DNA of 64,000 nucleotides, taken from NCBI GenBank assembly GCA_963701375.1, contig CAVOZT010000004.1:744001-808000 (forward strand). Direction: 5' to 3'. A program made the translations under genes and the position numbers. Each line of letters opens with the position of its first letter. The stretch's first letter is position 1. Under the pieces are notes generated by a model that saw nothing but the letters and a program-made list of their open reading frames with translations, had not been told where the DNA came from and made no database searches. Below, one piece after another: positions 30,032-39,492 of the stretch. The stretch comes from CAVXTF01 sp963701375 (GTDB lineage: Bacteria > Actinomycetota > Acidimicrobiia > Acidimicrobiales > CAVXTF01).

Positions 30032-31879
30032 TCACGGCCGCGGGGCAGGAGTGGATTCGAGAAGCTCGCGGACGACCTTCACTCCGAACGCCACGCCCTC
30101 GTCAGTGGTCAGCCGGTGAGAGAGACACGACAGAGCCATCGCCTTGATGTCGCCGGGAGTCACGTACGCGCGGCCTGCTAATAGCGCGTGTGCCTGTGCC
30201 GTACGCACCAGCCAGATCGCCGCGCGCGGGCTTGCTCCAAGGCGGACTCCTGCGACGCTCCTGCTCCCTCGGCAGAGCGCCACTGCATACGACGCGACCG
30301 ATTCCTCGACCACGACGGACTGTGTTGCGAGTTGCGCCTCATGCCACTGCTCGGGCGTGCAGACGGGCCGCAGGTCCGGTAGAGCGGGTCGCCCACCGTG
30401 CTGTAGGACGATCTGCGTCTCGACATCTGCATCGGGGTAGCCGATTGCCGTAGCGAGAGCGAAACGGTCGAGCTGGCTCTCGACGAGTGGGTACGTTCCG
30501 AGCTGGCTGTGCGGGTTCTGCGTCGCGATGACGAGATGAGGAACGGGAAGTGGCCAAGATTCGCCGTCGGCACTGACCTGTTGCTCCTCCATCGTCTCGA
30601 GCAGCGCGGCCTGCGTGCGAGGCGGGGTTCTGTTCAGCTCGTCGACCAGGACCACGTGAGCGAACACGGGACCGGGCTTGAACTCCCACGTACCCGTGTC
30701 GGGTGAGAACACCGACACACCCGTGATGTCGCTCGGTAGGAGGTCCGGGTGGCCTTGCACCCTCGACAGGTCGGTCCCGAGCGACGCTGCGAGCGCTTGC
30801 GCGAGGACGGTCTTCCCGACGCCGGGGACATCCTCTATCAGCAGATGGCCGCCGCTGAGTGCGGCAACTGCGACAGCGGTCAACGCGCCCGGGGTCCCCA
30901 GGACGACGTGACGCAGGTTCGCCACGAGCGCTTGGCCGAGCTTTATCGCGTCGTCGAGGCGAGTCGCGTCCTGGATGGCGGTGAGGGCCGGCACGACGTT
31001 CGTCGCGGCGTTGCCGACCGGAACGACTGGTGTGATAGGTGCGCCGGGAGCAAGTGGTTCGATCAGCCCGACAGGCGCTGCGTGCACCGGGGGGCCGGCG
31101 GGGGCCGGTGCTGTGGCAGGTGGGACGGGCTCGGGCGCTGGAGTCATCTTCACGGTCGCCTCGGACGGCGCCGGAGGCAGGTGCGACGCAGCTGCGCCGG
31201 AGGGCGGTGGTGGAAGTTGCGAAACGACGCCGCCTGACGGGGGAGGCGGTGGCACGGACACGGTTGCTCTCGACGGCAGTGTCTGTGCCGGCGTCGGTAC
31301 AGGCGGAGGCGGCTCTTGATACGTCTCGGGTTGAAACGTCTCGGGGGGAGCGGGCTGGACGGCGGCGGGCAAGCCCGTCGGAGGGGGCGGCTGGTACGCG
31401 ACCGGCGATCCAGTGGGTGGCGGCGGTTGATTCGCGGACGAAGATCCGTTCGGGCGCGGTCCGTTCGGGTGCGGTCCGTTCGGGTGCGGTCCGTTGTCCG
31501 GTGCGCGGTTCGTGCTGCCAGGAAGGCCTTCCCCGGGTGCGACGGTACCTGAGGGGTTGAATACAACGCCGTTGAACGGCGCACCGGGAGTGAACGGGGC
31601 TCCCGGCTCGAACAGCGGGCCCGGCTCGATCGGCGCCACCGGGTTGGTGGGTGCACCGAAAATCATCGGATCGACCGGGCCGAACGGGCCCCCGACGCGA
31701 TCCGTGATGGGGACAGGTTGCGCGCCGAACAGATCTTCCGACTCGAGGCCTATTGCCTCCACGTGCCCAGCGCCGACTCGCGCTTCGCCACTTTCCGCAG
31801 TGCCCTGTGTCCCACCCGGACCGGCCTGGGGGGCGTGGGAAGCCGCGGAAGGGCCACCCGTGGGCGCCGGCTCCATCAC
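30032..31879 (-). CDS. MoxR-family AAA+ ATPase with long Pro-rich N-terminal extension
   Basis: The C-terminal ~320 residues of this 615-residue protein are a complete MoxR ATPase. Walker A is EDVPGVGKTVLAQALA, Walker B is VVLVDELNRTPP, sensor 1 lies in VIATQNPHSQLGTYPLVESQ, and the C-terminal lid has GASPRAAIWLVR. MoxR proteins act as chaperones for assembly of envelope or metal-containing complexes, together with vWA/DUF58 partners. The first ~290 residues are unusual: Pro/Gly/Asn/Thr-rich low complexity with repeats such as HPNGPHPNGPRPNG and PPPPTG. Typical MoxR proteins are 320-350 residues. ATG 31876 is an alternative start. Confidence 0.88.
   Translation of the reverse strand: MMEPAPTGGPSAASHAPQAGPGGTQGTAESGEARVGAGHVEAIGLESEDLFGAQPVPITDRVGGPFGPVDPMIFGAPTNPVAPIEPGPLFEPGAPFTPGAPFNGVVFNPSGTVAPGEGLPGSTNRAPDNGPHPNGPHPNGPRPNGSSSANQPPPPTGSPVAYQPPPPTGLPAAVQPAPPETFQPETYQEPPPPVPTPAQTLPSRATVSVPPPPPSGGVVSQLPPPPSGAAASHLPPAPSEATVKMTPAPEPVPPATAPAPAGPPVHAAPVGLIEPLAPGAPITPVVPVGNAATNVVPALTAIQDATRLDDAIKLGQALVANLRHVVLGTPGALTAVAVAALSGGHLLIEDVPGVGKTVLAQALAASLGTDLSRVQGHPDLLPSDITGVSVFSPDTGTWEFKPGPVFAHVVLVDELNRTPPRTQAALLETMEEQQVSADGESWPLPVPHLVIATQNPHSQLGTYPLVESQLDRFALATAIGYPDADVETQIVLQHGGRPALPDLRPVCTPEQWHEAQLATQSVVVEESVASYAVALCRGSRSVAGVRLGASPRAAIWLVRTAQAHALLAGRAYVTPGDIKAMALSCLSHRLTTDEGVAFGVKVVRELLESTPAPRP
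31446..31490. repeat. 15-bp tandem repeat in the moxR extension
   Basis: Three consecutive 15-bp copies of CCGTTCGGGTGCGGT (one with a C for T) encode the NGPHP/NGPRP repeats in the extension of the MoxR protein. The period keeps the frame. Confidence 0.85.
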
Positions 31880-31952
31880 GTCAACGTTATCGGCAGCCTG
31901 CCCGGTTCACTGAAAGCGCGAACCGGTCCAGGCACAAAATCTCCTCATTTCC

Positions 31953-34550
31953 TCATTGCACTTGACGGGCCGCCGCGACGACCGGCCCGGGTCCAGATGC
32001 GAAGGCATCGCCCCCGCCCCCGGCGAATTTGGCGTCACCGAAGGAGAAGACGCCTCCGTCGGACGCCACGGTCCAGTAGCCGCCGCCGTCGGGGGTTGCG
32101 GCCATGGCCACCATCGGTCGATTGAGCGTCCTGCCTCCCATCGACCCGTGGTACTTGGCGTCACCGAACGAGAAGATCCCGCCGTCGGACGCTACGAGCC
32201 AGTAGCCCAAGCCGGTCGATGTCCGTGCCATGTCCACGACGGGCTTGTTAAGCGTCCTGCCTCCCATCGACCCGTGGTACTTGGCGTCACCGAACGAGAA
32301 GATCCCGCCGTCCGTCGCCACCAACCAGTAGCCATTTCCGTCGCTGCTCGAAGCGACTCCGACGACCGGCTTGTTGAGTCTCCTGTTCCCCATCGATCCG
32401 TGGTACTTGGCGTCGCCGAACGAGAAGATCCCGCCGTCGGACGCTACGAGCCAGTACCCCTTTCCGTCAGGGGTTGCGGCAAGGCCTACAACCGGCTTAT
32501 TGAGCTTCCTGCCTCCCATCGACCCGTGGTACTTGGCGTCGCCGAAGGAGAAGATCCCGCCGTCGGACGCCACCAGCCAGTAGCCCCCGCCGTCTGGCGT
32601 GTTGGCCATGCCGACCACAGGACGGGCGAGCACGGCTCCCGCCATCGAGCCCGCAGACTGGGCCGAGCCGAATGCGAACACCTCTCCGTCTGATCCAGCC
32701 ATGAAGTAAGAGGCTTCCGGCCCGTAGGCGTGCGTGTACGTCAATGCGTCTCCCTGTGCCGAGACGGCCGTGCAGAAGCTTTCGTTGGGACACGAGACCG
32801 AGTCCGGGGCGTTCGCCCGGTTGAGGGGGGCTCCGTCGAGGCCTTGGGGCGCTGCCCAGGTGCCCGTGTACGTCATCTCGTGTCCCACGGTGTCGAGTGC
32901 GACGCAGAACGCGATCCCGCCACAGTCGATCTGCGTGAGGTTCTGCCCCGGGTCGATCGAGACCGGGTTCGACCAGACACCCTGGTTCCAGGTCTGGATC
33001 ATGCCGTTCAGGCCCGTAGCGACGCAGAAGGACGAGGAAGGACACGACAACTTGGTCGGCGACGTGAACGCGCCCGGCGCGAAGTTCCAGCGGGTTCCGT
33101 TCCACAGTTGAACCGTCCCGAACTGACCCATCGACATGCACCACCAGCGCGAGACGCAAGACACGGCCGTCTCCAAGAAGCCCAGCGTCCAACCGGGCAT
33201 CGGCTTCCAACTTGTGCCGTTGAACTCGACCGCGTTGCCCCCTTCGGGAATCGCGACGCAGACAGTCGACGACACACACGACACCGCCACCGACTGCGGT
33301 TGCGGGAGGACTGCAGTAGGCGCCGACCATTTGGCACCGTTGAACGTGAACGCGTTCCCCACCGCGTCGAAGGCGACGCAGAACGCCGAGGACGTGCAGG
33401 AGATCGAGGTGAAGAGTCGCTTCTGGTCGACAGTGGTCGGATGCGACCACGACACCCCGTTCCAGGTCAGGACCCCGCCCAGATTGTCCACCGCCGCGCA
33501 GAAGTGTGTGTTCGGGCAACTGACGGCTACGAGGCTGCCTCCTGTCATGAGCGCCACGACGGGCGCCGACCATACAGAGCCGTTGAACGCCACTGCGTGT
33601 CCGCTCGAGTCAAGTGCTCTGCACGAGGCAGCCGACGGGCATGACACCGACACGAGAGGGGCGTAAGCCGACAGGTCCGCCGTGTGAGGCGATCCCCACG
33701 CAGATCCGTTCCACGTTGTCGCGTCGCCGATGCCGTCGACCGCGACGCACGATGTTGCGGACGCACACGAGACGGAGTTCAACTGCTCGGTCGTAATCGT
33801 CTTGACGGTCCAGGCGGTCCCGTTCCACGTCGAGAGCGATTGAGACAGCACGTCTGCGCAGAAACTCGTCGTGGGGCACGAGACCGTCCCCGGCACAGGG
33901 GTGAAGGTCGGAGGGTGCGCCGGCGTGTGGGTGGTCCAAGTTGTCCCGTTGAAGACGAGCACGCTCCCCGTGGTCAGGACGGCAGTGCACGACGTGTGCG
34001 ACGTGCACGTGACACCGACCGCGTGGTCACCGGCGGGCGCCGTGGTCGGTCCCCACGTCGTGCCGTTGTACGACAGCAATGCCCCTGTCCCGTTGGCGGC
34101 AACGCAGAAGGTGGAGTCCGGGCAGGACACTGCGAGCGGATCACCCGTGCCAGTGATGTTCGTCGCTCCACTCCACGAGCTGCCGTTCCATTTGAAGGCA
34201 TGTGCCGAGTTGTCGACGAACATGCAGAACGAAGACGTCGGACACGAGACGACCGACGACCCGTGACCACCACTCGGAGGCGTGTCGAGGGTCGAAGGTG
34301 CCGACCAGCTGGAGCCGTTCCAGCGGGCGACGGCGTCTATCTGGTTGGTGGCGACGCAGAAGGCCGCAGACGCGCAGGCGATCGTCACCGCCGCGCCGGT
34401 GCGAGGGTTGATCGTCTGCGGATTGGACCAACCCGGCGGTTCCGAAGGCCCGAAGGAGGCCGCCGAAGCGACACCGGTACCCGTGAAGAGCAGACCCAAT
34501 AACAAGGTCCCGGTCAGCCCCGCTACGACCAATCTGCTGGATCGCTTCAT
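31953..34550 (-). CDS. Secreted Cys-repeat and GYWLVASDGGIFSFGD-repeat protein
   Basis: The 865-residue product has a signal peptide (MKRSS, hydrophobic stretch, VASAAS). About 14 degenerate repeats of ~40 residues follow (about 50-611), each with S-C-P-x-x-x-F-C-x-A-V near its start and W-N-G-x-x-W-S near its middle. Then come six 42-residue repeats (about 615-865) with GYWLVASDGGIFSFGD, AKYHGSMGG and LNKPVVGMA. The cysteine pairs would be oxidised outside the cell. The design suggests one or two beta-propellers or solenoids. I associate the second repeat type with Acidimicrobiales surface proteins of unknown role. No anchor is visible at the C-terminus, so it may be free or wall-associated. 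Confidence 0.85.
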   Translation of the reverse strand: MKRSSRLVVAGLTGTLLLGLLFTGTGVASAASFGPSEPPGWSNPQTINPRTGAAVTIACASAAFCVATNQIDAVARWNGSSWSAPSTLDTPPSGGHGSSVVSCPTSSFCMFVDNSAHAFKWNGSSWSGATNITGTGDPLAVSCPDSTFCVAANGTGALLSYNGTTWGPTTAPAGDHAVGVTCTSHTSCTAVLTTGSVLVFNGTTWTTHTPAHPPTFTPVPGTVSCPTTSFCADVLSQSLSTWNGTAWTVKTITTEQLNSVSCASATSCVAVDGIGDATTWNGSAWGSPHTADLSAYAPLVSVSCPSAASCRALDSSGHAVAFNGSVWSAPVVALMTGGSLVAVSCPNTHFCAAVDNLGGVLTWNGVSWSHPTTVDQKRLFTSISCTSSAFCVAFDAVGNAFTFNGAKWSAPTAVLPQPQSVAVSCVSSTVCVAIPEGGNAVEFNGTSWKPMPGWTLGFLETAVSCVSRWWCMSMGQFGTVQLWNGTRWNFAPGAFTSPTKLSCPSSSFCVATGLNGMIQTWNQGVWSNPVSIDPGQNLTQIDCGGIAFCVALDTVGHEMTYTGTWAAPQGLDGAPLNRANAPDSVSCPNESFCTAVSAQGDALTYTHAYGPEASYFMAGSDGEVFAFGSAQSAGSMAGAVLARPVVGMANTPDGGGYWLVASDGGIFSFGDAKYHGSMGGRKLNKPVVGLAATPDGKGYWLVASDGGIFSFGDAKYHGSMGNRRLNKPVVGVASSSDGNGYWLVATDGGIFSFGDAKYHGSMGGRTLNKPVVDMARTSTGLGYWLVASDGGIFSFGDAKYHGSMGGRTLNRPMVAMAATPDGGGYWTVASDGGVFSFGDAKFAGGGGDAFASGPGPVVAAARQVQ
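32082..32585. repeat. Four near-identical 126-bp coding repeats
   Basis: Units 2-5 of the 42-residue repeat are almost identical at the DNA level, for example in the stretch around CCGTGGTACTTGGCGTC and CGAGAAGATCCCGCCGTC, repeated with a 126-bp period. The flanking units are more divergent, which suggests recent duplication or gene conversion of the inner ones. Confidence 0.88.
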
Positions 34551-34583
34551 CAGTGCGCCTCCTATGTCTTTACCTGTATGTCT

Positions 34584-36050
34584 TTACGTGTCCCAGAATT
34601 GAACGGCAGAGAGCTCCGGAATTGTGTGGGTCGCCTTCTCGCGGGCGGCCAACCAACGTTGCCTCGAGGCCGCTCTCGCGTCAGCACCCAATTGTGGCTC
34701 CACGACGCGGCGGGGCCGCCACGAAGCAGCGACGTCTTGTTCGTCACGCCAGAGCCCCAACTCCATTCCCGCCATGTAAGCAGCACCGAGCGTCGTGCAC
34801 TCGGTCAGGGGAGCAACCTCGACTCGCCTTCCGGAGAAGTCGGCAAGGGCTTGTATGAACGTGGCGTTGGCCGACATCCCGCCGTCCACTCGCACAGAAT
34901 CGATCGACGCCCCGGTGTCGGTCTCGGCCGCCTCGATCAGGTCGCAACCGCGGTGTGCGATTCCTTCGAGAACGGCGCGTGCCATCTCGGCGCGCCCCGT
35001 CCCCCGAGTGATGCCGACGAAGGCGCCGCGTGCCCCGAAATCCCATACAGGAGTCCCGATCCCGAAGAACGCTGGAACAAACCACGTGTCTCCGCTGTCG
35101 GCCACCGAACTTGCAAGGTCGTCAGTTTCTTCCGACGTCGAGATCAGCCCGATGTCGTCGCGTAACCAGTCGACGCAGGAACCCGCCGATAGGATCACCG
35201 CCTCGACACCCCACGTGATCCGCCCTGAGCGCTGCCATGCTGCGATCGGGAAGGTGCCGCCTTTTCCCCTCCGAGCGAACCCCGGTCGATCGGTCCCGAC
35301 GCAGGAGTCGAGGAAGCCCCCCGTGCCGAAGGTGATCTTCGCCAAGCCCGGCAGCGTGCATCCCTGGCCGACGAGCGACGCCTGCTGGTCGCCGAGGATG
35401 CCGCAAATCGGCGGCGAGCCGTCGAGAGCGTTCGCCTCGCCGATCGTGCCGGACGAGTCGACCACCCGGGGAAGGACGCTCTCCGGGATGTTGAGCACTT
35501 CGAGCACTCGCGTATCCCAGTTGGTTCCGTCGGGAGTCCGGAGGCCCGTCACAGCCGCGTTCGTCGCATCGGTCACGTGCAGACTCCCCGAGGAAAGCGT
35601 CCACGCAACCCACGTGTCGATGGTCCCGAAACAAAGATCCCTGGACCTGTCGGGGTCGGCAAGGTCAAGAAGGAATCCGAGCTTCGTCGCTGATTCGTTC
35701 GGAGCGAGCAGCACGCCCTGTTCTCGGAGCATCAGGCACGTGACGACGGTGCGCAGGTCCTGCCAGGTGATGGCAGGTCCGACGGGCTCGCCGGAAGCAC
35801 GGTCCCAAACCACGGTGGTCGCGCGCTGGTCTGCGATCCCTATCCCATCGACGGTGCCGGCTTCGGCGAGCGTCGCTCGCGCGACGGCGAGAACGGACTC
35901 CGCGACACTTGCAGCGTCCAACTCGACGAACGAAGGAGCGGGCGTCGATGCGACCACACGCTCGGAGTGCACATGATCGACGGTCCCGTCAGGTTGGACG
36001 ACCGAAGCCCGAACGCTCGAACTGCCCACGTCGATCACGAGGATGCCCAT
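34584..36050 (-). CDS. FGGY-family carbohydrate kinase, glycerol-kinase-like
   Basis: ATG 36050 gives 488 residues beginning GILVIDVGSSSVRASVVQ, the phosphate-1 motif of FGGY kinases; the longer frame upstream lies inside the neighbouring gene. Further signs are AITWQDLRT, FGTGGFLDSCVG and VDGGMSANATFIQALAD with CTTLGAAYMAG near the C-terminus. It is more divergent from glycerol kinase than the second copy at 52914, so another polyol or sugar is possible. It starts 2 bp after the flavoprotein gene and is third in the glpD operon. Confidence 0.85.
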   Translation of the reverse strand: MGILVIDVGSSSVRASVVQPDGTVDHVHSERVVASTPAPSFVELDAASVAESVLAVARATLAEAGTVDGIGIADQRATTVVWDRASGEPVGPAITWQDLRTVVTCLMLREQGVLLAPNESATKLGFLLDLADPDRSRDLCFGTIDTWVAWTLSSGSLHVTDATNAAVTGLRTPDGTNWDTRVLEVLNIPESVLPRVVDSSGTIGEANALDGSPPICGILGDQQASLVGQGCTLPGLAKITFGTGGFLDSCVGTDRPGFARRGKGGTFPIAAWQRSGRITWGVEAVILSAGSCVDWLRDDIGLISTSEETDDLASSVADSGDTWFVPAFFGIGTPVWDFGARGAFVGITRGTGRAEMARAVLEGIAHRGCDLIEAAETDTGASIDSVRVDGGMSANATFIQALADFSGRRVEVAPLTECTTLGAAYMAGMELGLWRDEQDVAASWRPRRVVEPQLGADARAASRQRWLAAREKATHTIPELSAVQFWDT

Positions 36051-36052
36051 CG

Positions 36053-37570
36053 TCAGGGCCAGCCCACCTCTCCGAACGGCGAAGGGAGCCCGAGCTTCCC
36101 CGGATTCAGCACGCCTCTCGGGTCCAATGTGTTCTTGAGCGACTCGAGCAACCGCGCTCCTCCTCCCAAGGCGGGCGCCATGAACCTCGATCTGTTTATT
36201 CCGATCCCGTGGTGGTGGCTGATCGCACCTCCGGCGGCCATCACGGCATCCATGACGTCCGTCCACGCGCTGTTGTAATAGCCCTCTGCCCACTCATCGG
36301 GTTGCTGATCGCTCGAGGATTCGGGCATCCGGCCCGCGAACGTCAGGTAGATGCACGCACCGTCTGTATACGAATGCGACTGGTGGGCGGATGCGACGAG
36401 AGTACCTTCCAATGAATTGAGCGTCCTCACGCAGGAGTCGTACAGATCTGCGAGCACCGCCCAACGTGCCGCCACTTCGATCGTGTCGACGACGATTCCT
36501 CCCCGGTACAACGGAGCAAGGGCCGAGACGTCGTTTCTGTGCTCGACCCAACTCTCTACGAGTTCCACCCCGAGAGGTTCGGCTCCGGACTCACGGCATT
36601 CCTCGTCTGTTATCGCCAGGGTCGACTCGAGCACGACTGGGTCCGCCTCGTCGAGCACTATCAGTACGGCGTGCGAGCCCGTCGAGAAGTTGCGCTGCGA
36701 CTCGACCTCGTCGTAAAGCCTGAGGACCGCGGGCGTGGCGCCGCGACGAAGGATGCGACGGCACGCGTCGAGACCTTGCGCGAAGCCGGAGAAGCCCCAA
36801 GCGCGCCGGCCTTCGACAGGTGCGACCGGGTGAAGGCGCAACCTCGCGTCGGTCACGATGCCGAGGGTCCCTTCCGATCCGACGAAGAGCTGGTTCAGGT
36901 CGGGGCCGACGGCTGCACGTGGTGCGGTTCCTCCGGTGGTCACGAGAGTCCCGTCGGCGAGACCGACGGTCAATCCGATCACCATGTCCTCGATCTTCCC
37001 GTAGCGGGTGGAGTACTGGCCGGCGCCGCGGCACGCGATCCATCCGCCCACGGTCGAGAGGTCCATCGATTGCGGCCAATGCCCGAGAGTCATGCCTTCC
37101 GCCCGCAATGCGCGTTCGAGCTCGGGACCGAACGTCCCCGCCCGGACGTCGGCGATGCAAGACGTCGTGTCGATGTCGACGACACCTTCGACCCCTGTCA
37201 TGTCGAGAGCAACCCCTCCGAACACAGGCACGCTCGAGCCGCACACTCCCGAGCGGCCGCCTGCAGCCGACACCGGCACTCGCGCCTCGTTGCAGCAAGC
37301 CAGCACGGCCGCGACCTCTTCGGTCGCCTTGGGTCGTGCGATGGCTCCAGGCCTCTGAGGCACTGCTCCGTTCGTCGCCCACCGAATGGCGATCGGCCAC
37401 CAGTCGCGACCGGCCTCTGTGCGGTGCGCGTCGTCGGTCGACACGTCGGCGCAGCAGTCGCGCAATCGCGCGAGCAGCGCGTCGTCGACCGGGACCCTCG
37501 GGCCTGAGAGACGATCGGTCACAGACGCGGGGTCTGAGTCGACGGGGGTCACTGGTGTTGGGACCGTCAT
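36053..37570 (-). CDS. FAD-linked oxidase, alkyl-dihydroxyacetonephosphate synthase-like
   Basis: The 505-residue protein has an FAD_binding_4 (PCMH/VAO) domain with PVSAAGGRSGVCGSS, TLGHWPQSMDLSTVGGWIACR and FVGSEGTLGIVTDARL. The C-terminal cap has the AGPS-type active-site signature GGAISHHHGIGINR and the ending DPRGVLNPGKLG. AGPS uses FAD to exchange the acyl group of acyl-DHAP for a fatty alcohol, making the ether bond of ether lipids. Some bacterial relatives may be other hydroxyacid oxidases. Its place between glpD and a kinase, joined to both by overlap or a 2-bp gap, fits glycerol-phosphate or ether-lipid metabolism. Confidence 0.82.
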   Translation of the reverse strand: MTVPTPVTPVDSDPASVTDRLSGPRVPVDDALLARLRDCCADVSTDDAHRTEAGRDWWPIAIRWATNGAVPQRPGAIARPKATEEVAAVLACCNEARVPVSAAGGRSGVCGSSVPVFGGVALDMTGVEGVVDIDTTSCIADVRAGTFGPELERALRAEGMTLGHWPQSMDLSTVGGWIACRGAGQYSTRYGKIEDMVIGLTVGLADGTLVTTGGTAPRAAVGPDLNQLFVGSEGTLGIVTDARLRLHPVAPVEGRRAWGFSGFAQGLDACRRILRRGATPAVLRLYDEVESQRNFSTGSHAVLIVLDEADPVVLESTLAITDEECRESGAEPLGVELVESWVEHRNDVSALAPLYRGGIVVDTIEVAARWAVLADLYDSCVRTLNSLEGTLVASAHQSHSYTDGACIYLTFAGRMPESSSDQQPDEWAEGYYNSAWTDVMDAVMAAGGAISHHHGIGINRSRFMAPALGGGARLLESLKNTLDPRGVLNPGKLGLPSPFGEVGWP

Positions 37571-39381
37571 CGGGCGACCTGCGTCACACCTGCGTCACGC
37601 AGTCCCGCGTCTCGCAGACCTGCGCGATTCAAGTCCTCGATGACCCCGTCGGCGAACCTCCGCGCCTCGGCGCGAACTTCGTCCGGGTCTCTTCCGATCT
37701 CGCCGGCGAGAATGTCGGCGAGGCATTCGGCCGCGGTCGCCGAGGCCTCGGCTCTGCGGAGCACCGATCGGGTTCGACGGGAGAGGAGATCGTCGACGGT
37801 CACTGACATCTCGTTTCGGACGGCCCAGATCGCTTCCGCCTTCAAGTAGGGCAGCCCCTCGACAAGAGGTTCCATCAGATCGGGCTTGCCCGAAGCGAGC
37901 TCGAGAATCTCCGTTGCCTCTGTGCCGTGGCGCCGGACGAGCGCGCCCATCGAGTCGGGGGTGAGTCCGAAGTGGTCTGCGGTCCGGTCGCCGGCTAGGT
38001 CCGCGAGCTCGGCGAGGTCGTCCTGGTTTGCCCTTCGCCCTCTGTTGTTCGGTGCTCCGATGAGCTTCAGGTGCCGCGTGCCCGACTTGGCCGCCGGCAT
38101 TCTCAGGACTTTGACCGCGGCGTCGACCGTCTGCTCGGCCATGAGCCTGTAGGTGGTCATCTTGCCGCCGGTGACCGTCACGACCCCGTGTTCTGACACG
38201 TGAACCGTGTGGCGCCGCGACAGGTCCTTGGTGCGCGCGCTCACGTGACGGTCGCCGGGGTCGAGCAAGGGCCGCAACCCGGCCCAGATCCCGGTCACGT
38301 CGGCGCGGGTGAGCGAGCTCGTCGTCGATCCGTTCGCGGCCTCGAGTACGTAGTCGATGTCCTGCGGCAGGCACGCGGGGTCGTCGAGCGGGCCTTCCCA
38401 GTCGGTGTCCGTCGTTCCGAGGTAGACGTCGTCCCCGTCGGCCCAGGGGACGACAAAGATCTGGCGCCGATCGGCGCGCGCGGGAATCACGGCTGCGATG
38501 TCCGCAGGCATTCGGCTGCGCGGGACGGTGACGTGTATTCCTTTTGCGGGCCGGAGCGAATGCGGGTGCGTCGCCTCGTCGAGCGCTCTCACGTCGTCAG
38601 CCCACACGCCCGTTGCATTTATGACAACGGAAGCTCGGACCTCGATGTCCGTTGTCGCATCGTTCGCGCCTCCCGGAGTCCACGCCCGCACGTTCGCGCC
38701 GGCCACGCGTCCGTCTTGACGGTGAACGAGCTCGGTCACTTCCGCGTAGTTGACCAAGACGGCGCCGTGATGAAGCGCGGCTGTCCTGGCAATGGTGAGG
38801 GTGAGACGAGCATCGTCGGTGCGCGCGTCGTAGTAGATGAACGCTGCAACGAGCCGGTCGGCCTTGAGAGTCGGCAGGTGTGCGAGTGCTGCTTCTTTGC
38901 CGATCCGCTCGTGGCGCTTGCCGATTCGCCATCCGCCGGTGACGTCGTATATCCACAAGGCGGTCGAGTAGGTCCGCGATACGGCCTTGTTGACCACCCC
39001 GTCGCGCCCGAAGAGCGGAATCAAGAATGGGAGAGGAACCACCAGGTGGGGAGCGTTCTCGAGCAGGATCTGGCGCTCGTGGAGGGCCTCGTAGACGAGC
39101 CGGAAGTCCCGCTGCTGAAGGTATCTGAGGCCCCCGTGGACCAACTTCGACGATTTCGAAGAGGTCCCCGATGCGAAATCGTGGCGCTCGACGAGTGCGG
39201 TTCTCAGTCCCCTCGAGGCTGCGTCCAGAGCCACGCCTGCACCTGTTATGCCTCCGCCGATCACGAGGACGTCGAACTGCTCCTCTTGAAGCCGCTTCAG
39301 AGCCTCTTCGCGGTTGAACGTCCCTGCGAAACGGGATCGCCGTGCCGGCTGAACAGGCTCGGCGGACTCTTCGGACGGCAC
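37567..39381 (-). CDS. glpD: Glycerol-3-phosphate dehydrogenase (FAD-dependent)
   Basis: The 604-residue enzyme has the dinucleotide-binding motif DVLVIGGGITGAGVALDAA, then ERHDFASGTSSKSSKLVHGG and LRYLQQRDF, the GlpD signature. IWAGLRPLL and VTGGKMTTYRLMAEQTVD follow. The C-terminal ~150 residues form the usual helical domain. It oxidises glycerol-3-phosphate to dihydroxyacetone phosphate at the membrane and passes electrons to quinone. It is first in the operon and joined to the AGPS-like gene by ATGA. The only available start is a GTG at 39381. An IS30 element sits just upstream. Confidence 0.93.
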   Translation of the reverse strand: MPSEESAEPVQPARRSRFAGTFNREEALKRLQEEQFDVLVIGGGITGAGVALDAASRGLRTALVERHDFASGTSSKSSKLVHGGLRYLQQRDFRLVYEALHERQILLENAPHLVVPLPFLIPLFGRDGVVNKAVSRTYSTALWIYDVTGGWRIGKRHERIGKEAALAHLPTLKADRLVAAFIYYDARTDDARLTLTIARTAALHHGAVLVNYAEVTELVHRQDGRVAGANVRAWTPGGANDATTDIEVRASVVINATGVWADDVRALDEATHPHSLRPAKGIHVTVPRSRMPADIAAVIPARADRRQIFVVPWADGDDVYLGTTDTDWEGPLDDPACLPQDIDYVLEAANGSTTSSLTRADVTGIWAGLRPLLDPGDRHVSARTKDLSRRHTVHVSEHGVVTVTGGKMTTYRLMAEQTVDAAVKVLRMPAAKSGTRHLKLIGAPNNRGRRANQDDLAELADLAGDRTADHFGLTPDSMGALVRRHGTEATEILELASGKPDLMEPLVEGLPYLKAEAIWAVRNEMSVTVDDLLSRRTRSVLRRAEASATAAECLADILAGEIGRDPDEVRAEARRFADGVIEDLNRAGLRDAGLRDAGVTQVAR

Positions 39382-39492
39382 GGACTGCAGCCTGCCACAG
39401 ACCCAAACTCAGCCTTCACCTGGAAATAGCTGGAAGTAACAGGAACTGGCAGAGGAAAGGCCCCACGGGAGAGTCGAATCCCGCGGCGTAAT

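Noticed and set aside
32082..32585. CRISPR-like periodic repeats
   Set aside because: The 126-bp period is translated as protein repeats, with no short palindromic repeats or unique spacers.
38200..39429. Plus-strand 409-codon frame opposite glpD
   Set aside because: It is an antisense shadow of a clear GlpD gene.
39466..39488. tRNA-like GTCGAATCCC segment
   Set aside because: The T-loop would be the wrong size, and no acceptor, D or anticodon arms can be paired around it.
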